Shown one piece after another: positions 1 to 13,689 of a DNA stretch of 64,000 nucleotides. The notes beneath the pieces are model-generated. The model saw only the letters and a list, made by a program, of their open reading frames with translations. It was not told the DNA's origin and did not search any database. Location of the stretch: contig QANT01002367.1 in assembly GCA_003254885.1 (NCBI GenBank), forward strand, positions 1 through 64,000, in the 5' to 3' direction. Within the stretch, counting starts at the first letter, position 1. The number at the start of each line of letters is the position of its first letter. The translations under genes were made by a program, and so were the position numbers. The stretch comes from Purshia tridentata. Taxonomy: Eukaryota > Streptophyta > Magnoliopsida > Rosales > Rosaceae.

Positions 1-3000
1 GCGCGAATATATATATATGAATTTTTTGAAATAATTTATATATGCTTTTTTTAGTGTGAAATTTTACATTTAAACTTATATGTAGATTCTTCATGGGCCC
101 GTTCTACATTGTATTTTGATAATTGGAATTGTCTACTTTACTAGTCTCTATTAAAAGATTATGTTTGCAAAAAATTAAATTAATCGAAAACTATTTGACC
201 GTTGATTAAATGATCACAATTTCAAGTGTTTGTTGAGATATTTTATTCATCTATTTATTTGATCAAAGTTTGATGGTTTAATGATTTTTGATTTGCTTAA
301 TTTTTACAAAGATAATATTTGAATATAGACTTAGTCGGTTCGAATAATTTAAACACTATATGAAATGATCCCCATGAAAGATTTTATAAATATGAAATCT
401 CATTATTAAAAAGACATGTATATGTATAGATAGAGAGATTGTGATGTGATGAAAGAGCAAATTAGTATGACCACCACTTGTGGTGAGCTATGATGCTATG
501 ATGAGCAAAACAGGTCTCATACTATAAGTCTATATGATGCACAATGGAAAAGGGGAAATTAAGTGCAAGTGGGCAGTTTACAGTGCTCTTTTAAGAGAGA
601 GGGAGGGGTCGCATGCTACCCAACACCCATCTCAATATCTGTGGTAGATAATCATCTTGTCTCTTGCTTCTGTACGGATTGCTAGTCTCACCACCATTGT
701 TTTGAAACAATATGTTATCATCAACTATTCCCTTAATTTATTGCATATATATAAACAGTCTCAACCATGATTTTTTGTTTTTGGTGTCATCGCCAATCAG
801 TTTCTACATAATTACATATAAATTTAACTATGAAATCTAGTTTTCTCTAGCTATATATATATATTAGTTATGATTGAAGATAAACTAAACTAAAATAGGT
901 ACATCTTTATCAAATCTTTGTGCAAAGCTTGATAAAAGTACTAAAAGGCATTACAAGTGGAACTTCAATTTGGGTGTAGGTGTATCCCTAAAAAAGAGCT
1001 ATATATGCATATGATATAATGCTATTTTATATTAGGGCTAAGCTGATATAGGGTGTTTGAAATGTGGAGCAATGCCGACACCTTTTTGTTGTGGTGCCTT
1101 AAAAATGTCACATGCAAGGATAAGTACATGCATTATATTCGATCTCCCTCCCCACATCAAGAGGAAGACAGGGTCTGATCGTGGAGTTGAGGTATCCATT
1201 CATTAAGGGATACCTCATACCAGTTAGGATAACGTGTTTAGTACGTACTGTCAGCTTATATTCATCCATCCACATCTATCTGCCTTTGAATTTTCAATTT
1301 TCAACCTACACTTTTAATGCATATGCTCATGTTGCAATATGCAATCATCAAAATTATTTTTTTCCTTAATCACTGATAACTACGTATATTAGCTAGATGT
1401 TACTTCATTTTTTGTCAACTCTCTAATGATATTTATGCATTAAATTAAAAGTTTATTCATGAATTTAATCTCTAAAATATACCTTTTTCTTTCATTTTGT
1501 TCCCTAAAAGTTAAATTCTCCTATTTTTTCCTCTAAACTTTACACTCTCATTTACACTCTCAATTTCATCCATTATTTGAAGTTCTAGAACTTCATTTTG
1601 AGTAATATTTATATAGTTGTAAAGAAGAGATACATAGCTTCAAAATGAGTATAAAATTGTTGATTTTGGTAGAGGTTTGATGGGTTAAAAGTCGGGTCAG
1701 AGTTGAGATAAAAACTGGACTAATGGATGAAGTTGACAAAACTTAACTATTAAGAGTCATTTGTAAAGTTTGTAAAATAGAATAAAATGATTTAACTTTC
1801 AGAGAGCAAATTGAAAAAAAATATATATTTCAGAAAACAAATTCATGAATAAGCCTAAATTAAAAGACCAATATATCATGATAATAAGCTACATAGCAAT
1901 GTGAGTGAAAGACTTTTGAAATACACCCACATAACATATACACAGCAAGGTCATGTAAACTACAACTTGATATCTATCGATATATATGATTAGAACAATT
2001 TTTATTTAAATCTTTGAATGGGAACTTATATTATTTAAAAAGGAATTGTTTAGATTATAAAATCACATTGTGTAGCAGGGCCAAAGGGTGGTTATCATCA
2101 TATTATCTTTCTAATTAGTTAGTTGTAGAACATTTTTGTATGCGTATATATATAGTCATCTTACTATGATCGAATGAATTGACGAACACTATTTTCAATA
2201 AAAATATATAAATTGTTTTTATTATAATCAAATGATTAAATGACTTCCGATTTTAGAAATTTTTTGTAATGATGATTTTTGAAGTGAGACTTGAAAAATG
2301 GACTATTCGAATTATGAAATTATATCATGTGGTAGGTCTAAAGTGGTTAGCTTTGTATTTACTTACTAACCAAATTGCTTCATATTTACTTTGCTAACAA
2401 TTAACAAGTTAGCTTTAAAGTATTTTTATATTTTCGTAATAGGAAGTAATTTTGTTAAAAAATAATGATAAATATTTCCATTGCCAATTGTATAAGGGGC
2501 ATATAATCAAAAAGCTAGGTTGCCTACAATATTAATGATGATAATTACAGTGAACAACGAAAATTTAATAATGATCATGATGCATCATGATATTCATGGT
2601 GAAGAACCTATAGAAAAATTAGACATGTGCCCCTCATGCATGCACAATTACTTGTAGCAAAGGACTCTCAAGTCTCTCAACCAACCATGAAAAGCTATAA
2701 CATGTCATCAACAACACTCACTCAGCTCCTTTAATTCACTTTCATAATTAAGTTATTAATTACTTATTTCAGAGTGAATTACAGAAAATTGCTTTGAAAA
2801 GCTATAAATGAATAAATAAATAAACATGTAAAGAAGATGAGACGTATTTTCAAGAAGCTATACTAGCTAGCTGGGATGAAATTAACTTACTTTATGGCGT
2901 GGATTAATTTGGTATAATACTTCCAAATGTGAAGCACGTGCTGGAAACTGAATTTATAGTGCAAAATCCTTCATATCCACAAAAACCGGGGGTCATAGTG

Positions 3001-3255
3001 AAAAGGATCCAAGTCCCCACCAATAAAAAGGACAGTGTAAATTAATTGCAACTAAGTCCGACAACTTCTGAAATTTTGTAAGCTATAATAAAACATACCA
3101 TATAGGACTTTTTCATAACAAATATAATAGGAATATATAAAATATGTATATGATATACATTATTTGTATCATAATTCTAACTATTATTTAATATATAAAA
3201 AATAGTTATAGTTATTATGTTGTAGGAGGTCTTGGTTAAAATTCTTCACTCTTTA

Positions 3256-3372
3256 TAACAGTTGCTAGGTAGTCCAGTGGGAAGGATCGTAAAATTGCTT
3301 ACTCTGCACTAAAGTTCGATTCTTTTTCTCCCAGATGGCTCAATGCGGTGCCTTGATTAAAAATAAAAAAAC
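3256..3372 (+). repeat. Candidate tRNA-derived SINE
   Basis: About 115 bp with a near match to a Pol III A box (tagtccagtggg, about 3270) and, some 45 bp later, a B-box-like agttcgattct (about 3323). It is followed by a non-tRNA body and ends in an A-rich tail just before 3372. It does not fold as an intact tRNA, so a tRNA-derived SINE is the best reading. The target duplication is not clear. Confidence 0.4.
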
Positions 3373-5814
3373 CTTCACTTCTTATTAGTTACAGTATACT
3401 TATATAAGCATAAATTCTATATGTAGAATACTTTTATTATGTTAGAATGTTAATTCCGATTGTTGATTAAGTCGAAACATATATAAGTTTAAATACATAA
3501 ATAGTGATGATCTATGTTTTAATATGGTTGAAAATTTCAATTGTTACATCATTTGATTGCAAATTTTTTTTTAGTAATATACGATTTTCCTTTTGGTATT
3601 ATATAATTAGTTTCCTTATATATAAAATCAATTTCGTTTTAAAGGCCATTCGGTTATAAAGTTAGAATCTCCCATAGCTAGTGGATTAATTATTTGCAAG
3701 TACATATACATGACATGTGTATATGCATGAAAATGGAATCCACAAAGGCACTCGATTTGATCTGATCCATGAGGCTATTAGGGGACCAATAATGCTGCTC
3801 CATGTGTAAAATTGTATAATATATGTCTGCTAGCTAGACATCAATTGTTCAAACCCTAGAGGTGCATTACTATTGGGTTTTGTTGACTCTTTAAGAAAGG
3901 AGCTTTAATTAATTTCTTGGTAGTTAAGGACTTGAAAGTTGTTTGTATCATTCATGCAAATAGAAAAGCCAAGATATAGAATGTTAAAGAACCCAAAAGG
4001 CCGAGATATAGAAGCTCCACTATCTTATTTAGTAGAGCAGAGTTTTGAAAAGCCACTTGTAATAATAGTACACTTGCTTAACAACTTTTAAATCTTTTTT
4101 CCACACTTTGCTTAGATGGGTTGGTTTCATGAACTCACTTTTCACACAATTGGCAAGTCCATCTCTTTTGAAATTTTATGCAATTTTTATATGGAGAAAG
4201 TTCACTTATGATTTTCAAATTTATTTGCTCAATCAATTTGGCTTTATATCCAAAGACATTTTGTTCTTCACCACATATTTTCTGCGGATATTATCCAAAT
4301 CTAGTCATCAAGAAGTTTATTTTAGAAAAAAATTAATGGAGACTTTTCTTTGTCATGACTCATGATAGAGCATTTTTCTTACCCTCTACGATTCAACTCT
4401 CATGCTCTCTTTTCCTAAATCAACGGAAAATAAGCTTCAAAAACAATATTGGAGCCCCATATGTGCAACAAGGTCCATGTTTCCCAATAATATTGAATTA
4501 GAATAAATTACAGATCAGTTTTAGGAATAGTTTGACAAGCGTAAAAGTTTTTTTTTTGGACCAAAGGACAGGCGTAAAAGTTTGAAGATAATATATTCTA
4601 GTAATTTTGGAACAACGTGCACCAATATATTTATTTTTAAAAATAACGATAAGATGAGTCAAATTGTACGTGTTCTTATGTCTAAATTTTAAAGATTTGT
4701 CTTTAACTTATTTTATTTTTCATTTTGTCAAATAATGAGATGATAATGGCGCGCAATTGTACAATATATGATACTAATCTCAATATCAATAATTTCCTAC
4801 TTTTATTCTCAATTTTTTCCAATTTTGATTTACATCATGTTATGTAATGATTAAAAAAATTGTAAATACAGAAAAGCATATACATATTATTGAGTAAAAA
4901 AAGAAAGTCCAATTTGTTGATGGGTCCAACCAGCCATGGCGTCACCAACAAAAGAAAGCACCTCCGGTACAAAAAGCTAGCCATCATCTTCTTCAGACCC
5001 CACCACCATATCCACCCGACCTTACCTTGGACACAATCACACAAAGCAAAATAGAAAGTAGTCCAAAAGAAGAAAACCGAAAAATTGACCAATTCAGTCT
5101 TAATTTGGTTATGGAACAGTGTCTTGCTCATATAGTCATTGTGGAAATATTTCATTAACTATGGATAACCATTTTTAGTTACCGATCGAAAAAGAATACA
5201 AGAAATTAAAAATGGATAAGCATGCATGAACCCACAGCTTGAACAATGCAAACAAAGAAGCACATAACATAATACATATTATTATATATATAAAATATGC
5301 AAGGCCATGCAAACAACACAAAACATATTCATTCTGAACCTCAATTTCCAAACTTGAATTGAAGCAGTTAATTTGAAACACCTGGTGTACGTGCATGTGT
5401 ATTATTGTCTCTTTGCCTGAATGCTCCATAAAAGAAGGGGAGGGTGTTGGACTATTCCTACCTACCTTACCTATAATTTTGGAGTATATTTCAACGGAAT
5501 CATGAAATATTCTTTGGAATAAAGAGGGTTATGGCCCACCATGACAATTCAGTATTCACAGCCATTTCTAGTACTCATCACATGTAATTCTTTGGCCAAT
5601 CTAAAAATAATCCACCAAATGTTCTTTACTCTGTTCATTGTTCATGTTCCAATAAAATTTTGACAATGAAAAGCAATTGACATTGTTATTTTTTTTTCTG
5701 TCTGCAAACTAATTAAGTAGTAATTTAGTAGAACATCACTTTTTGTTCTTTTTTCTGTCGGCGAAATGTAAACAGTGCATGCTAAGGTTACGTGGCTTGA
5801 TATGTCACCGACAA

Positions 5815-6094
5815 TTTAATTTCACATCAAAAATATGATGTAACAACTTACTCACAGGCTCATAGCATTGAGTTTTTTGAATGATAAAAACATTTAATGG
5901 ATTCAATGAGTATGGTCAAACTCGAGCCTAATAATAACACCGAGATCTTTTGCATGATAATTTTAATTTCACATAAAAAAATATGATGCAACAACTTTCT
6001 CATAGAACTGAGTTTTTTTTATAATAAAAACATTTAATTGATTTATTGAGTATGGCCAAACTCTAACCTATTAATAACACCGAGATTTTTTGAG
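5815..6094. repeat. Imperfect tandem duplication, two units of about 140 bp
   Basis: The segment 5815-5955 (taatttcacatc through taacaccgagatctttt) is repeated at 5963-6094 with about 85-90 percent identity by eye, including the shared phrases gataaaaacatttaat, gagtatgg.caaactc and taataacaccgagat. No coding content is visible in either unit. Confidence 0.75.
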
Positions 6095-7628
6095 ATAAAT
6101 TTGATGGCCAACTATAAATTTAAATAGTTAAATCGAGGACAATGTCATCTTTTGATTTCTTAGAAGGTCTTTTACGTCAACAAGTTATGATTTTATTATT
6201 AGAAAAATAGAGAGAAAAAAGAATGAAGGGCCACCTCATCCGAGACACCCATCTTTTCATGCACTGTAGTTCCTACGAATGCTTCCAAAATTCACCCCCT
6301 CATTCAACAAATTTTGCTTTTCCACAGAGCTCTTTCCGTGATCTACAAAATTTTCTATCATGCAATATTCAAAAGATTATGAAAATAGAGACTTTTAGCT
6401 TTCGTTTTTTTGACTTACCAACCAAATTGCTAAATTTTCTGAGGCTTCAATAATTTGTTTGGGGAACAAAAAGAGCATTCAAAGATTTTTTATGATCTTT
6501 CAGACAGGAAATCAGGGTAATTCAGGGGTCCAACTGTCCATTTATACATGAACTAGGAAACAATGGGGGACAACTCACGGGTGTTTATGTTTCTCCATTA
6601 CCTACATTATAATTCTTAACCAAACTCCTTTTTTTTTTTTTTAAGCTATTCTTACCGCTTTAAATTATTAAGTTAATCACCCTTGGGATATTCAATAATA
6701 GTCTATTGAAATATTTATGTTATTTTGGTAGACTATTGTCGAATGATACATATATACAAAAAAGTTCAAGTTAGCCACCGAAATAACTATTTCGGTAGAC
6801 TATTGTCGAATGGTCTAAGAATAATCAACTTCATAATTCAGAGAGATCGAAATAGCTTAACCCTTTCTTTTTTTCTATACAAAAGAGGTGTTGGAATTTG
6901 AGAACGTCTAAGACATTATAATGGTTTGTTAGGTGCTGCTTGGCCTTTTGTCCCCAGAGCTCAGCTTTTTGACTAAACAAGCAGCCCTCTCTCATATTCA
7001 TTACTAATACGAAACATGAGCTAAATTCAAATGGGCTCCAGAAATGCATTGCATTTAGCGCTAAGAATAAGGTGTAGGAATCTAGATAAGCTCTCGTATA
7101 TTTCTATAGTGATGTTTAATTGTTGATGGGATGATTGTATTACACTATATTTAGATTAAGGGACTTGAAACTAAGAAACTGGGCCTAAAGAGATTTGGCT
7201 CTCATAACAAAAGAAAGCCCGTTATCAAAGCTATTTGGTGGAAATATTTTTCTTGTTAAAAAAGAAAAAAAAAGACGGGCACTTCTTATTCTTATTTGTT
7301 ACTTGAAATTGAAATGTATTGGCTTTTTTTTTTTTGGGTCCAATTTTCTTTTTATGTTTTTTCATGTCATTAGTACAGTACAATTTTCTTTCTTTCTATT
7401 ATGAAGTATTTGAATGGTTAGAGAATTCCAATTTGGAAATCTCACTAATATTCATGAGACGAGTGAAAGAGAAACAAAAAGTTTTTACAAGTGACACAAA
7501 TGCTCAACACATTGGTACTCTCTATAACGTATATTGAATATTTCGTTTGCCGAAGTTTTCCAGGGCCATGGCCCCTCTTAGTCTCTTCTATGTTCCACCC
7601 TTGCAAGTGAGGCACACATACATACACT

Positions 7629-10600
7629 TCATTTTCCGGGGAAAACAGCCCGTAGATGCTCTCTTTGTCGACTTAGAATCCGATTGTTTGGAGATGACGT
7701 ATTCATTCCTAGACCAGCCTGGCGCATCATCTCTGCATCATACAGATTCCATTGAAATATAAACATAATCATGTATTTCAGTAATACAAAAGAAAATTTA
7801 TTTATGCCAATGAGAAATATAAAATAAAACTTGCCTCGCTTCCTCTCCAGCTCTTCATCAAGCTCCTGTTTCCACTTCCTTTGCCTCTCAGAAAAGCTTG
7901 CACTGAAATTAAAACCAACTCGGTCAAGTTATAGTAGAAGAGTGGAGGACAAAAGCTAAAGCAAGGCAGCAAACACCAAAGACAAACCTTGGACTAAGTG
8001 ATTTTTTCCTATCATCATGAAGAAGCTGCCATTCACTGGGCTGAGGCGGCTGAATTTCGTGCAAGATACGACTGTGCACACCACTGGCATTTGATGCATT
8101 TTTTGGATGTTTCCCGGGGCTGGCAGCATTGGCAGCAACAACTGCTGTAGAGAATCTTCTACTAGGTGCCCGACTGGGTGACTTAGTTTTAGGAGGAAAA
8201 TACAGATTATTTGAAACACGTTCACAATCTGCATTCCCAATTGCACCTGGAGGACCAGTTGCATTCAATGTGCTATAGAACTCTTCATATAGAGGTGTCT
8301 GCAGCTTCACCAGATCTAATGCCTGGTATAGTTTGATGGAGCAAGTTTAAACCATTAGACTCCTACCATACTAACTCTCAGAAAACATGGCAATTTTTAA
8401 ATAATTTCACCATCAATTCATAAAGGAAAGACCTTAGCTGACACGAATAGTACCTTTTCATCCAGGAAGGCTCTTATTTTTGACTCTGTAACCTCCTCAT
8501 CATCCTCAGCTGCTGATGGCCCACAAGGAAATGTGAATTCACTTTCCACCTTATGAGATGCTCCAGGGCTGCCAGAAGTCTCAAGTATTGTTTGACAAGG
8601 GGAAAATTTCATTCCACTTCTCTCCAATTCCAGACTTTCATCAAACTTGCATTGCCAGTCATCAGTTGGTTCACACATGGGATTGAAACTCTAGTTCAAA
8701 TACACAAATCACTCATCAAAACTGAACTTGATTACAAATATATGAATGATCTAGAAGGACAAGAAAAAAGTTCAGTATACCTTGTTTAATTCGTCGGATG
8801 CTGTAACAGATCCAAATTTTACAAATGAACCAAGCACAATGTCATCCTTATCATCAATCTGACACATGTCATCATCAGTATTGGTTGCTCCCCATAGGGA
8901 GCTCCCCCCTGAAAAATTCTCTGGATATACAGTCGAGCACCTTACAGTACCCATTTCACATATATCCTTCAACCCTGCGCAGGTGGACCTTCTGATAGAA
9001 GGGTTCATGTTGAAGCTCCTAAGGTTTGTCCCAGGTGTTGCCATATGGATTCCAGCTTCCTGATAAGAGCAATTATTAACTATTAAGAATGTTAGAAGAA
9101 TGGTCAAACAGATAAAACACTTGAGCCAATAAAACTAACAGCAACTGTACCGACCATAACTGAAGCACGAGATACTGGACGAGGTTCCTGATAATCCCCA
9201 GTGACAAATGGGTGCTGCATATAATCAGCATAGATTGGCTCATGAGTAAAATAAAAAGAGAACAACACATACACACGTATCTGCTTGTAAAGGAACTAGA
9301 TGTGGTTTTTTTTTTTTTATTGTCCTTAAAAAAAGAACTAGAGTCTAATATCTAGATTTAAAAACTGAATTATAACACAATCACATGTACATATGCTTAT
9401 ACTATGAACAATATGTAAGCAACATAGTCTACCATTCAAAATTACCTGCAGCAATTCTGATGCAACAGCCCTTAAGTTAGGTTCCCTGCCACCACATTAT
9501 TGGAGTGAAAGGGTTAAGAAGAGAAAAATATAACTAATAGAAAAAAGACTAGCATTTGTTAAATTTTTATATTGGAAAACTCTATCTAGAGATCAAAGTA
9601 TGTTGTCGGCTCATTCAAATTGAAAAGAGTGAGGAGAAATAGAAATCAAGATTGTACTTCTCTAAACATCTTAACAGAAAATCCTTTGCCTCAGCAGAGA
9701 GATGCTCGGGGATGGGTGGATGAGATTTTGTTGTTCCAATATGGAAGAGAGCAGCAACCTGAAAAGGAAAACCCCTGATTTTAGTCTGCAGCCTCTTGGA
9801 GAAAACTACATAAAGTATAAAATTCTGGTCATATTAGCACAATAATCAAACTAGTAGTTGGCCAATGCAGCTTGAAATGTGTACCTCCTGGTACTGTTGG
9901 CTCCATGGAGGCTTTCCTGTAGCCATCTCAATCACAGTACATCCAACACTCCATATGTCAGCAGAGCTAAAAACGGTATTCAAAACTAGTGAGGTCCAAA
10001 ATAAAAAATACAGAGTATATGAATCTACCAAAGATCAGAAAGAAAGAGTAGATGAATCTGAACTTTTCTTCCTTCACTAAAAACAAGGGTTCACATCATT
10101 CAATGTATGAGAGCATGGATATATGCTTCTAATTGGGGATTAGAATGAGAAACGTGCTATAGATCGTAGTTCTCATATAAACAGCCTCAACATGAAAATA
10201 AGCACTTATACAGAAAAGTAACATCACTGAACCTTATCTAGTTGATACATACACAACTAAAACAACTAGGACTATTATCAGGAGAGTGTTCTGTGAAGCA
10301 GCATGGGTCCTTGAAAGAAGGAGCACACAAGACAGGAAGAAATCTTAGGAATACGAAATCAACCCTTGTTCGTCAACTGGTATTGAAAAATCCTTTGACT
10401 CAAAATAAGGGGTATGCAGAAAACAGCAAAAGGTTGACAAAAATAGCTACTTTTCAAATGCCAATCAAACCATCATCAGCTTGATAAATTGATAAGGTTA
10501 AAAAGCTACCTCAAATCTAAATTGATAAGCACTTCTAATTAAGGTGTATCAAAGGTATATTTGGATTAATGAGAACATCATCAGCTTAAAGGTGAGTAAT

Positions 10601-12198
10601 TTTCCTTACAAGCTATGGCCAGTCTGAAGGATGACTTCAGGAGCCATCCAATATGGAGTACCCTTCATTGACTTGGCACCATTTACAGTAGCCTGTATCA
10701 ACGAAAAAATTTACTAGTGATGTGTACGAAAAAAAAAAAAAAAAAGTTATTTATCAATAATACATAATAAGAATATCATTACCAGTTCAACAACTTTCTT
10801 CGATGCACCAAAGTCTGCGAGTTTAATGCACCCCTTATTATCAACAAGGATATTTGCACCCTATATGAAACATGCCCATTATTAAATGAGAGGGAGGTCA
10901 GTTTCTACTCTAAGTGAACATTAAACAGTGGGAAAGGAAAGGTACTTTGATGTCTCGATGCATAATTCCATTCTTGTGAAGGTATTCAAGACCCAATAAC
11001 AGCTGCTTTGTGTACATCCTTATAACCTGTACAGAAAACACTTTCAAGATGCAATTGATATCCCAAACACCAAAGGTCAATCAATTAAGAAGTAACAATT
11101 ACTTACAGACTCAGGAAAGGATCCAAATTTCCCCAGGAGGGACGATATGGATCCGCCTGGCACAAATTCCAACAGAATATTCAACGATTCCTCCTCCCTA
11201 GCAGTCCCCAAATACCTCTAAAGAGCAACAACATCAGAACAGTAAGACAGTAAGCAACCACCAACACTTAACTTGAAGAAATAAGAGAATCATACTCACA
11301 ACAATGTTTGGATGTGAAAGATTCTTAAGAAGCTTCACTTCCTCCTCCAACTCTCGAATGTGGGCCTGATTTCATTAAATTGGAAAAGAAAACTGCAATC
11401 ACTTAGTTTCAAACCGAAAATTTGTAACAATAATTTCACAGCTAACACTTATCCTTCAATTTATAAACATTTGCTTAGCATTAAAATAACAGAAGTTGTT
11501 TTTGAAGAAAATTTGAGCATCCAGTCCAAAACCAATTGGTAATGTGTGAGATCACCAACTCCTTTGTAAACCACTATGCAAGGTTATAGTTTTCCAATGT
11601 AGGACAACACTCCACATTCTCACAATTTTCTAAAATGAGGTATTAATTACAGCTTTCTTGAATTGAAGTAAGCAACTTTTTCCTAACTACATGATAGCCA
11701 ATAAGAATGGCAAATACTATAATGTAAAATAAAAAGTCTGCGAAACGAAATTAAATTTATCAAAATCAGATCCATGCCTGTGTCTTCTCCTTTGAAGCAC
11801 TATTTGCCGCAATTGACACCTGCAATACAGTACCAAAACATCAAACACCAAATCCACTAAGAAACCAAAGCCAACCGCACAATTGATACCACCCAGACCT
11901 GTTTCACGGCGAGGAGCTCTCCGGAGTCGAGGTTCATCCCCATATAGACCCGACCGAACGCACCAGACCCAATCAACTCGCCCTTGCGCCACCGAATCGG
12001 CGGCGCGCCATCTTTTGGAGCAGGAACAGGAGGAAGCACGCGGACCGCAGGTTTGGAGAACAATCCAATTCGAGATTTTCGAATGCTGGAGCCGATCTTC
12101 TCGACCAGACCACCGAACCCCCCTCCTCCTCCTCCGTCGTCCCTGCCTGGGGTCCGAAACACCAGGGACTCGCGGACCATGCCGAAGAGGTCTTGCAT
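7629..12198 (-). CDS. ANP3: NPK1-related MAP kinase kinase kinase, ANP3 type (16 exons)
   Basis: Cytoplasmic MAPKKK of the NPK1/ANP family, known to act above MKK6 and MPK4 in cytokinesis and stress signalling. Exons, all phase-consistent: 11899-12198, 11778-11819, 11300-11365, 11107-11217, 10946-11026, 10783-10860, 10610-10692, 9885-9966, 9658-9758, 9446-9485, 9155-9214, 8781-9059, 8454-8690, 7988-8322, 7835-7902, 7629-7732, giving 688 residues (Arabidopsis members are about 650-666). The start matches the family opening MQD.. VRxSLVFR. The kinase domain is about residues 71-332: glycine loop GSGAFG 77-82, Lys99, HRDIK 196-200, DFG 216-218, APE 243-245. The family's acidic ESKIxAFLDEK motif and a basic C-terminal coiled region follow. 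[13 protein letters not shown] and GLKDICE favour ANP3 over ANP1. Introns 2 and 15 start with GC rather than GT. Confidence 0.95.
11535..11640. repeat. Possible dispersed repeat in kinase intron 2, with a Pol III USE-like motif
   Basis: The segment contains ttttccaatgtaggacaac, whose complement GTTGTCCTACATTGG resembles the plant snRNA upstream element RTCCCACATCG. A similar phrase, tgtcctacatcgaaaa, occurs at about 52700. The resemblance suggests a dispersed repeat. No snRNA body follows either site. Confidence 0.3.
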
Positions 12199-13689
12199 GG
12201 GTGTTGGGGGCTTTTTGGGTCCAGTGGCGGAGCTGTGCAGAGAGCAACGTTAGGATTCTGTGAGTGTGAGGTTCATTCTCTTCTTCGTTCGGCGTGGGGC
12301 CGTCGGGGATTGTCTGTGAGTTTGTGAGTGGGGAAGGAGAGAGTGGAAATTTGAATGGAGGGAAAAGGCTGGGGGGATTTGTATTCAAAAAATAAAAAAT
12401 GAATGACAGAGAGGCTTACATGGTTTTGGGATTTTAAATATGTGAACATTATTGGCAATATGCGGAATGTGACTCGAAATTGGATATAATTATTTGTACC
12501 ACCGTCTACATGATGTGCTGCAAATATAGTATAAAAATTAGGCTAAATTACTTACGAGGACAAAAAAAAAACAAATTTTTTAACTGAAACTAAAAATTCA
12601 CCTAAAAATATGCGGCATAAATTTTTGATATTACATATTATGGTACATATGAGATATCAAAAATTTGTTATATATAATATAGAAAATGAAATAAATCTAT
12701 AATTATTTAAAGTACATAATAGTTATTATAGTTAGCAATATACAGAAATCAAAAATATCAAAAATACATAACGAAATGCTGAGAAGTGCAAATATGATAC
12801 AAAAAGATACTAGTGTATAGGTAAAAATTGAGTATATTTTAACATTTGGACAAATTGAGTTGTCATAAGGTACAAATATTAAAGGATCAAGGCTCGAAGG
12901 CCATAAATTGATTCTAGTAAGGTACAAAATCAAATACAAATGAATAGGACTCTATCAATTTTAGGATTTTATTACCAATTAGCTTTTGTCTAGGTGTACT
13001 TCTCTTCTCAGTGTGAGGTCTCAAATTCATCTCATCTTTCTCCATATGAAAAAAAAATCTTAATAACTTGATTATACATCTATTGTTAGAAGATGTAAAG
13101 TTACTCCCCTTCTTTCATATTGAAAATATTTTTAAGATTTGATTATCCATATATTATTGACAAATATTAATCTAAATAGACAAGATTTACTTAAAAAAAT
13201 CTAAATAAATGAAAGACATCAAAAAAAGAAGAAGAAGGAAATTAAAAGAAGTTCATAGTTTCATATTCATAGACAATAAAATAGTATTACCCAAAAATAA
13301 GGAAAGGAAAAAAAGCATAGCAACCCAAATAGGCTCTCGGTTAGGGGCATCCACCACCCGTTTGTAAATGGATTTAGAGAAGACTATTCACGTTTCCGAT
13401 TCCCAAGAAGATACACTAACTATAAAACCAACCCATCCCGATTGGTCAGTCTATAAGCGTCACTTTCAGTTGCTTTTATTAACTTGGTCGGAGCAGTAGA
13501 GCACTCCATAACCATACCAATAATATTGTACTGCCCAGCTCCTGAATGCATTACCCCACCCTTTTCACTCTCGTAGCCTTCTTTGCTTTTCATTCCCTTA
13601 AAAGTTAAAACCCAATTCTTTTTCGATAAAAGAAAAACCAATTATTTCTTGTGTTAGGCTCAATATTTCATTTCACAAAGAGAGAAAAG
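12199..13689. other. Divergent spacer between the kinase and carrier genes
   Basis: Head-to-head intergenic region of about 1.5 kb holding both 5' leaders. The first 250 bp beside the kinase is moderately GC-rich with pyrimidine tracts; the rest is strongly AT-rich. No gene or clear repeat element is visible. The 73-codon frame on the minus strand at 13420-13641 has no recognisable features. Confidence 0.6.

Larger units (their letters stand above)
1..7628. other. Gene-poor AT-rich spacer with repeat remnants
   Basis: No reading frame here looks like a protein I know; the longest are 60-106 codons, AT-driven and without domain-like composition. The stretch carries a tandem duplication (5815-6094), a SINE-like element (about 3256-3372) and loosely repeated AT-rich motifs (for example similar blocks near 2040-2090 and 2290-2345) that look like decayed repeats. 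An 18-bp sentence, gtagactattgtcgaatg, recurs near 6728 and 6792. I see no RNA gene. The right end must include the 3' untranslated region of the kinase gene that ends at 7629. Confidence 0.7.

Noticed and set aside
228-265. Motif DEVD in place of DEAD in RH58 (residue numbers of the protein, not bases)
   Set aside because: As a sign of decay: the same variant is present in the remembered Arabidopsis RH58, so it is a family trait.
4835-5429. Two minus-strand frames of 106 and 84 codons in the left spacer
   Set aside because: AT-driven, hydrophobic and unlike any family; no splice or promoter context.
7924-8310. Second overlapping minus-strand frame (7956-8264) within kinase exon 14
   Set aside because: Only the 128-codon frame matches the ANP family; the other is a shadow.
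11717-12388. Open frame of 223 codons on the minus strand over kinase exon 1
   Set aside because: Different frame from the conserved kinase exon and reading through intron 1; low-complexity product.
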